Assembly (NCBI GenBank): GCA_013398055.1
Contig: VZRS01005522.1
Span: forward strand, 727,623-791,622
Reading direction: 5' to 3'
DNA from: Ifrita kowaldi
Taxonomy: Eukaryota > Chordata > Aves > Passeriformes > Cinclosomatidae
DNA length: 64,000 bases
The position numbers and the translations under genes were made by a program. Each line of letters starts with the position of its first letter. Position 1 is the stretch's first letter. Shown here one piece after another: positions 63,721 to 64,000 of this stretch. The notes beneath the pieces were generated by a model that searched no databases, was not told the DNA's origin, and saw only the letters and a list, made by a program, of their open reading frames with translations.

Positions 63721-64000
63721 AGTGCTGTGGAAAAAACCCATGTACCGCTGGCCGGGGAAAGGCGAAGCCTAAGGGAGAGAAGTCCTCTGCCTGTGAATTT
63801 CTGTTTTGTGGCCGGAGCCTGTGCAAGGCACCCCCACCCCCATTCCCACCGCACACACACCAACCACCTCCTCTTCTTTCAAAGTGCTTTGAAACCCCCA
63901 TTAAGGGCCGAGTGTGTGATCAGACTATGGATTAGGGCAAAAGGGACTTTACCATCGGGGTGGGGCAAAGTGACACACAAATAGCTTGCTGAAAACACCA
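63721..64000. other. Upstream flank of SPRY2
   Basis: This is the sequence 5' of the proposed promoter. It contains a C-rich/CA-rich stretch at about 63829-63870 and otherwise nothing I recognise. Some of it may be proximal promoter, or exon if transcription starts further upstream. Confidence 0.4.

Larger units (their letters stand above)
62790..63880. promoter_or_regulatory. SPRY2: CpG island at the SPRY2 5' end
   Basis: GC content and CpG frequency rise sharply from about 62.79 kb, in contrast to the CpG-poor desert. Dense CpG stretches lie around 62790-62960, 63290-63360 and 63660-63770. It overlaps the inferred first exon and the distal end of the 5' UTR intron, as expected for a developmentally regulated signalling gene. 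The open frames seen here on both strands reflect GC-rich sequence and are not recognised as genes. Confidence 0.75.

Overview
The window looks like amniote, almost certainly avian, nuclear DNA. It is AT-rich and gene-poor. It has a low load of interspersed repeats, and its youngest repeat is a CR1 retrotransposon ending in the 8-bp repeats typical of CR1. Older MIR and L3/CR1-like fragments are also present. There are no operons, ribosome-binding sites, phage genes or CRISPR arrays.

Only one protein-coding gene can be supported: SPRY2 (Sprouty2) on the minus strand at the right end. Its single coding exon (59979-60914) encodes a complete 311-residue protein. I infer a 3' UTR down to about 59175 with an ATTAAA signal, a short 5' UTR part of exon 2, a roughly 2.6 kb intron in the 5' UTR, a non-coding first exon ending near 63602, and a CpG-island promoter across about 62.8-63.9 kb. 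The 3' UTR carries perfect seed matches for miR-21, miR-27 and miR-23. A short upstream reading frame overlaps the start codon.

The remaining 59 kb, on the 3' side of SPRY2, is a gene desert with no convincing coding sequence. It contains: a CR1 copy with a near-identical 300-bp duplication joined by a single N (25055-25895); a second CR1 fragment abutting a MIR (10265-10560); a MIR apparently split by about 380 bp (39211-39745); an isolated GC- and CpG-rich island (about 35995-36600); a 32-bp near-perfect hairpin of precursor-microRNA size (9083-9164); an AT-rich palindrome (13803-13846); several short simple-sequence tracts; and AT-rich blocks with clustered homeodomain-type core motifs that may be regulatory.

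SPRY2 is a feedback inhibitor of receptor tyrosine kinase/ERK signalling, and developmental genes of this kind often sit beside deserts holding distal enhancers. That is the most economical reading of the layout. I found no previously undescribed multi-gene system. The items most worth checking are the hairpin, the isolated CpG island, the SPRY2 upstream reading frame and the duplication at the N.
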